DNA from: Dehalococcoidia bacterium
GTDB lineage: Bacteria; Chloroflexota; Dehalococcoidia; Tepidiformales; Tepidiformaceae
DNA: 64,000 bases
Direction of reading: 5' to 3'
NCBI GenBank assembly: GCA_009841435.1
Contig: VXLW01000002.1
Span: forward strand, 38,718 to 102,717
Shown here: piece after piece, positions 60,256 to 64,000 of the stretch
How the letters are laid out: every line of letters begins with the position of its first letter
How positions within the stretch are numbered: the stretch's first letter is position 1
Program-made: the position numbers and the translations under genes
Notes under the pieces: generated by a model
What the model was told of the DNA's origin: nothing
What the model saw: only the letters and a program-made list of their open reading frames with translations
Database searches by the model: none

Positions 60256-60840
60256 ATGGCAATCGTTTCTGAGTCAGGGCTCGACGAGGCGCGCATCCGC
60301 TCGGCCGTCGTGGAGATGCTCGAGGCGATCGGGGAAGACCCGGCCCGCGAAGGGCTCGTCGATACGCCCCGGCGCATCGCCGAAATGTACGCCGAGATCT
60401 TCCAGGGGCTCGACGAAGACCCCGCCGCGTTCCTCAAGGTGGGCTTCGAGGTTGCGCACGATGAGATGGTCATCCTGCGCAACATCCCCTTCTACAGCGT
60501 GTGCGAGCACCACCTGCTCCCCTTCCACGGCGAGGCGCACGTGGGCTACCTCCCCGATGGCCGGGTCGTCGGCATCAGCAAGCTCGCGCGCGTGGTGGAG
60601 TCCTTCGCCCGGCGACCCCAGATCCAGGAGCGCCTCACGAGCCAGGTGGCGGAAACCGTTATCGGGGCGCTCGAGGCGGATGGGGTTGCGGTCGTCGTCG
60701 AGGCCGAGCACCTGTGCATGACCATGCGCGGCGTGCGCAAACCCGGCAGCCGCATGGTCACGAGCGCGATGCGCGGGCAGTTCAAGCGATCGAGCGTGAC
60801 TCGCTCCGAGTTCCTCGCGCTCGTCCACGGCTCCTCCTAG
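60256..60840 (+). CDS. folE: GTP cyclohydrolase I
   Basis: A 194-residue protein with FolE landmarks: '[25 protein letters not shown]', zinc Cys/His in '[21 protein letters not shown]', '[28 protein letters not shown]', the second zinc Cys in '[27 protein letters not shown]'. It makes 7,8-dihydroneopterin triphosphate from GTP for folate or related pterins. No other fol genes are in the window. Confidence 0.97.
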   Translation: MAIVSESGLDEARIRSAVVEMLEAIGEDPAREGLVDTPRRIAEMYAEIFQGLDEDPAAFLKVGFEVAHDEMVILRNIPFYSVCEHHLLPFHGEAHVGYLPDGRVVGISKLARVVESFARRPQIQERLTSQVAETVIGALEADGVAVVVEAEHLCMTMRGVRKPGSRMVTSAMRGQFKRSSVTRSEFLALVHGSS

Positions 60841-60846
60841 GCGGCC

Positions 60847-61893
60847 ATGTCCGACGCGCCCGCCGGCGGCGAACCCGTCTTTGAGGACGGGCCGCTGCCA
60901 CTCATCACCTCCGAACCCTTCGAGTCGCTCGCCTCTGAGTGGGCCGAGCTGCACCGCACGATTCCCGACGCCCTGCCGTTCTCCCACCCCGTCTGGCACG
61001 AAGCCTGGCTGCGCCACTGCGGGGGCGACGCCTTTCCCGTGTTCCTCGCCCTCCGGTCACCCGCCGGCGAGAAAGAGGGCGAGGCGCCCCTCGTGGGCGT
61101 CATCCCCCTCGATGTGGGGGGCGCGGAACCGCGCTTCCTCGGCGACCCCGACCTGAGCGACCACTCCGGGGCGCTGATCGCGCCGGGGCAGGAGGTGGGG
61201 GCGGCGGCCGCCCTCATCGAGTGGCTGATGGAAGACCTGTCGCCGGGGTTCGAGGCCTGGGGACTTTCGGAGGCCGGGTCCCTCTGTCCCGCCCTCCTCG
61301 CCGCCGCCGCCCGCTACGGCTGGATGGCGAGCGAGGAGCCGGAGGCGGTCACGCCGACCGTCGAGCTGCCGGACACGTGGGAGGCCTACGTGGCCGCACT
61401 CCCGAAGAAGTACCGCCACGAGCTGCGCCGCAAGCTCCGCAACCTCGAACGCGCCGGCGATGTTGCGTTCGAGTCCGCCACCACCCCGGGGGAGGTGGCG
61501 GAGGTGGTCGAGGGGCTGCTCGGGATGATGCGCGAGAGCCGCGAGGAGAAGGCCGCTTTCCTCACCCCCGAGCGCGAAGCCTTCTTCCGCGATCTCGCGA
61601 CCGGGCTCAGCGAGCACGGGCTCGCGCGCATCGCCACCCTCACGTTCGCCGCTCGCCCCGCCGCTCGCATCTTCGCCCTCGAAGGCGGCGGCGCGACGAT
61701 GCTCTACAACAGCGGGTACGACCCATCCCTCTCGCAGCTCGCCGTGGGCCTGCTGTCGAAGGCCCTGCTCGTGCGCGACGCCATCGAGCGCGGCCGCGAC
61801 GCCGTCGACTTCCTGCGCGGCACGGAGCCCTACAAGCGCCACCTCGGCGGTCAGCCCCGCGACATCGTCACGGTGCGCCTGTCGGGGGCGTGA
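60847..61893 (+). CDS. CelD/BcsL-like GNAT acyltransferase
   Basis: A 348-residue protein of the GNAT_acetyltr_6 type: 'FSHPVWHEAWLRHCGGDAFPVFLAL', 'FLGDPDLSDHSGALIAPG', 'YVAALPKKYRHELRRKLRNLERAGDVAFE', 'LYNSGYDPSLSQLAVGLLSKALLVRDAIERGRDAVDFLRGTEPYKRHLG'. Related proteins act in exopolysaccharide or cell-envelope modification. It begins 6 bp after folE and lies 55 bp before the MshA-like glycosyltransferase, consistent with envelope or small-molecule glycosylation. Confidence 0.85.
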   Translation: MSDAPAGGEPVFEDGPLPLITSEPFESLASEWAELHRTIPDALPFSHPVWHEAWLRHCGGDAFPVFLALRSPAGEKEGEAPLVGVIPLDVGGAEPRFLGDPDLSDHSGALIAPGQEVGAAAALIEWLMEDLSPGFEAWGLSEAGSLCPALLAAAARYGWMASEEPEAVTPTVELPDTWEAYVAALPKKYRHELRRKLRNLERAGDVAFESATTPGEVAEVVEGLLGMMRESREEKAAFLTPEREAFFRDLATGLSEHGLARIATLTFAARPAARIFALEGGGATMLYNSGYDPSLSQLAVGLLSKALLVRDAIERGRDAVDFLRGTEPYKRHLGGQPRDIVTVRLSGA

Positions 61894-61921
61894 TGACGGG
61901 CTTGCCGCATACAGAAGGCCG

Positions 61922-61940
61922 CGATAGCGCTACGCTATCG
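61922..61940. promoter_or_regulatory. 19-nt inverted repeat before the MshA-like gene
   Basis: CGATAGCG-CTA-CGCTATCG, a perfect inverted repeat 8 nt upstream of the ATG at 61949. The TACGCT at its centre (61931-61936) resembles a -10 box. A bound repressor or an RNA hairpin could control the gene. Confidence 0.5.
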
Positions 61941-61948
61941 GGACGCTC

Positions 61949-63169
61949 ATGCGAATAGCGCAGGTCTCTTACCACACGAATCCCGTTGCCCCGCTCGGCG
62001 GGCGCCACACCGGCGGGATGAACGTGTACGTCCACGAGCTTTCCCGCGAACTTGCCCGGCTGGGCAACCAGGTCGACATCTTCACGCGCCTCGAGGGCGA
62101 GCGGCAGGAGGTCACGCCCCTCGCGCCGAACCTGCGGCTCGTGCAGCTGCCCGCCGGTCCGGCGGCCCCGCTCGACAAGGCCTTGCTCACGCCCTACGTG
62201 CCCGCCTTCGTCGCGGAGATGAACCGCTTCGCCGCCGACGAGGGCCACACGTACGACCTCGTGCACAGCCATTACTGGCAGGCGATCGCCGCGGGCGAGC
62301 CCTTCGCGCGGGCGCAGGACGCTCCCCACCTCGTGATGTTCCACACGCTGGGCGAGGTCAAGAACCGGGCGCGCGTCTCCGAGGAGGAGCCAGGGGAGCG
62401 TATCCGCCGCGAACGCGAGCTCGCCGCCTCGGCCGACGCCATCGTCACCGCCAGCGGGCACGAGCACGACCTGCTCGCCCGCTACTACGGCGCCGACCCC
62501 GCCCGCATGGTCAGCATCCCCTGCGGCATCGACACCGACCGCTTCCGTCCCCGCGACCGCGAGGAGTGCCGCCGCGCGCTCGGCATCGAGCCGGACCGCC
62601 CCGTGCTGCTCTGGGTCGGCCGCCTGGAGAAGCTGAAGGGCGTCGACATCCTCATCGACGCCGTCGCCGAGCTGGAAGACCCGGAGATCCTGCTGCTGGT
62701 TGTCGGGGGCGACGAGCACGGCGAGGAGCTCCGCGCCGAGCTCGAGGAGCAGGCGCGCGAGGCTGGCCTGGCCGGAGGCGTGCGCTTCACCGGCGCCGTT
62801 CCCCACGAGGAGCTCCCTGCCTGGTACAGCGCCGCCGATGTCTGCGTGGTGCCGAGCTACTACGAGAGCTTCGGGCTGGTCGCCGTCGAGGCGATGGCCT
62901 GCGGCACGCCCGTCGTCGCCTCGCGCGTCGGCGGGCTGGTCTCGACCGTGACCGACGGCGTCAACGGCTACCTCATCCCCTGGCGCTGCCCCGAGCCGTT
63001 CGCGGAGAAGCTCGAGGTGCTCATCCGCAACCCCGAGCTGCGGGCGAACTTCGCCCGCGCCGCCCGCGACTCCGTCCAGCGTTTTCGCTGGGACGAGGTC
63101 GCGCTGCGCATGGAGGCCCTCTACCGGGACGTCATCGCCGCCCACGCGAGCGAGGAGGTTCCGGCATGA
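61949..63169 (+). CDS. MshA-like GT4 glycosyltransferase
   Basis: A 406-residue GT-B enzyme. The N-terminal 'RIAQVSYHTNPVAPLGGRHTGGMNVYVHELSRELARLGNQVDIFTR' strongly resembles MshA and sucrose-phosphate-synthase-like GT4 proteins. 'LVHSHYWQA' is also typical. The C-domain has 'LLWVGRLEKLKGVDILIDAV' and the EX7E motif 'PSYYESFGLVAVEAMACGTPVVASRVGG'. MshA joins UDP-GlcNAc to inositol-1-phosphate in mycothiol synthesis; other members make glucosylglycerate or related products. The stop overlaps the PIG-L gene (ATGA). Pathway assignment is inference from the pair. Confidence 0.85.
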   Translation: MRIAQVSYHTNPVAPLGGRHTGGMNVYVHELSRELARLGNQVDIFTRLEGERQEVTPLAPNLRLVQLPAGPAAPLDKALLTPYVPAFVAEMNRFAADEGHTYDLVHSHYWQAIAAGEPFARAQDAPHLVMFHTLGEVKNRARVSEEEPGERIRRERELAASADAIVTASGHEHDLLARYYGADPARMVSIPCGIDTDRFRPRDREECRRALGIEPDRPVLLWVGRLEKLKGVDILIDAVAELEDPEILLLVVGGDEHGEELRAELEEQAREAGLAGGVRFTGAVPHEELPAWYSAADVCVVPSYYESFGLVAVEAMACGTPVVASRVGGLVSTVTDGVNGYLIPWRCPEPFAEKLEVLIRNPELRANFARAARDSVQRFRWDEVALRMEALYRDVIAAHASEEVPA

Positions 63170-63978
63170 CCATCGCCGACACCGTCCGCGCGGTGGGGCG
63201 CTGGTTCGCCGGCGGCGAGCAGGAGCCCGACCCCGACCCCAGCGCCCTCGGCACCCCCGAGCGGGCGATGGTCGTGATGGCCCACCCCGACGACGCCGAG
63301 TTCGTCTGCGGCGGCACTGTGGCGCGCTGGTGCGCCGAGGGCTCCGAGGTCGTCTACGTCGTCGTCACCGGCGGCGACAAGGGCACGCACGACCCGGAGA
63401 TGCACCCGGAGAAGCTGGCCGCCATCCGCGAGGAGGAGCAGCGCGCCGCCTGCCGCGCCTTGGGCGTGAAGGAGTGCGTGTTCCTCGGCCATCCCGACGG
63501 CCACACGATCGACGAGGAGGAGCTGCGCGGCCAGATCGTGCGCCTCATCCGTATCCACCGCCCCGACGTGATCGTGACCTGGGACGCCTTCCGCCGCGGC
63601 TTCAACCACCGCGACCACCGCAACGTTGGCATCCTCACCGCCGACGCCGTCTACCCGCTCGTGCGCGACCGCCTCTACTACCCGCGCGACGAAGAGGACG
63701 GCCTCCCCTCGCACCAGGTGAACGAGGTGCTCTTCGCCGGCAGCGAGGACCCCGACCACACGATCGACGTGACCGCTCACTGGGAGACGCGCCTCGAAGC
63801 GGTGCTCTGCCACACGAGCCAGATCGGCGGGCGCACGCGCGAGGACTTCCTGCGTATGCGCGAGGAGATGATCGCGCGCCAGGGTCACGCCCGCATGGAA
63901 GAGCGCTTCCGCCGCTGGTCGATCCGCCGCGCCCCACCCCCGCCCCGCGAGGCCGCCAACCCGCAGGCCCGAGGCTAG
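63166..63978 (+). CDS. PIG-L family N-acetylglucosamine deacetylase
   Basis: A 270-residue LmbE-like zinc hydrolase. 'MVVMAHPDDAEFVCGGTVARW' holds the zinc-binding HPDD.E, and 'TWDAFRRGFNHRDHRNVGILTADAV' holds the HxxH-type ligand and catalytic residues. Related enzymes are MshB (mycothiol), BshB (bacillithiol) and mycothiol-conjugate amidase. It is translationally coupled to the MshA-like glycosyltransferase, which makes a GlcNAc-transfer-then-deacetylation sequence likely. No cysteine ligase (MshC) or acetyltransferase (MshD) is visible before the window ends. Confidence 0.88.
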   Translation: MTIADTVRAVGRWFAGGEQEPDPDPSALGTPERAMVVMAHPDDAEFVCGGTVARWCAEGSEVVYVVVTGGDKGTHDPEMHPEKLAAIREEEQRAACRALGVKECVFLGHPDGHTIDEEELRGQIVRLIRIHRPDVIVTWDAFRRGFNHRDHRNVGILTADAVYPLVRDRLYYPRDEEDGLPSHQVNEVLFAGSEDPDHTIDVTAHWETRLEAVLCHTSQIGGRTREDFLRMREEMIARQGHARMEERFRRWSIRRAPPPPREAANPQARG

Positions 63979-64000
63979 CCCGCCCCGAATCCCTCCGCCC

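Overview
This is a GC-rich (about two thirds G+C by eye), densely packed bacterial chromosome segment with no rRNA, insertion sequence or CRISPR array. The Thr/Pro-rich linkers behind lipoprotein signals, very long FtsX-type permeases, NHL-repeat surface proteins, LLM-class (F420-type) oxidoreductases and an MshA-like glycosyltransferase beside a PIG-L deacetylase suggest a member of the Chloroflexota (Dehalococcoidia-like). This is inferred from gene style; an actinobacterial-type relative cannot be excluded.

Layout. 1-6504: two divergent, paralogous giant ABC-transporter permeases, the left one cut by the window edge. 6582-9562: a duplicated-domain lipoprotein and a membrane-anchored protein. 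9678-19310: four tandem secreted NHL-repeat paralogues. 19314-24000: SDR, tRNA-Pro, DUF302, M23 peptidase, a small unknown protein, a methyltransferase and alanine racemase. 24045-33131: an origin-proximal block, slt-rpmH-rnpA-yidD-(three parS)-PQQ lipoprotein-yidC-jag-pfkB-parA-parB, without an adjacent dnaA. 33242-36296: RidA, a HigBA toxin-antitoxin pair with a clear operator-promoter, an SDR39-type epimerase and an SRPBCC protein. 36300-44385: lysA, moaC, a Cof-type HAD phosphatase, CapA, RadC, a LysM protein, a phage-adaptor-like protein, an OmpR-type regulator, a lipoprotein and ClpS. 44452-54409: a small overlapping gene pair, a phage portal protein, a membrane protein, pyrG, an ECF sigma factor with a DUF5667 partner, a phage-type small protein, a subtilase and RlmB. 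54399-63978: a phosphatase-like/propeller membrane protein, two LLM oxidoreductases, two tiny genes, an MBL hydrolase, folE, a CelD-like acyltransferase, an MshA-like glycosyltransferase and a PIG-L deacetylase.

Three observations stand out. First, virion-type genes (portal, head-tail adaptor-like, terminase-associated small protein) occur singly among housekeeping genes within about 9 kb, with no surrounding prophage. This fits a dispersed, domesticated capsid or gene-transfer-agent-like system, or the remains of one. Second, many genes have a TANNNT -10 box only 6-9 nt before the start codon, several with a TTG-type -35 box exactly 18 bp upstream. This points to widespread leaderless transcription. 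Third, the NHL array combines a twin N-terminal repeat domain with a propeller, and its third copy carries an apparent single-G frameshift in its leader.
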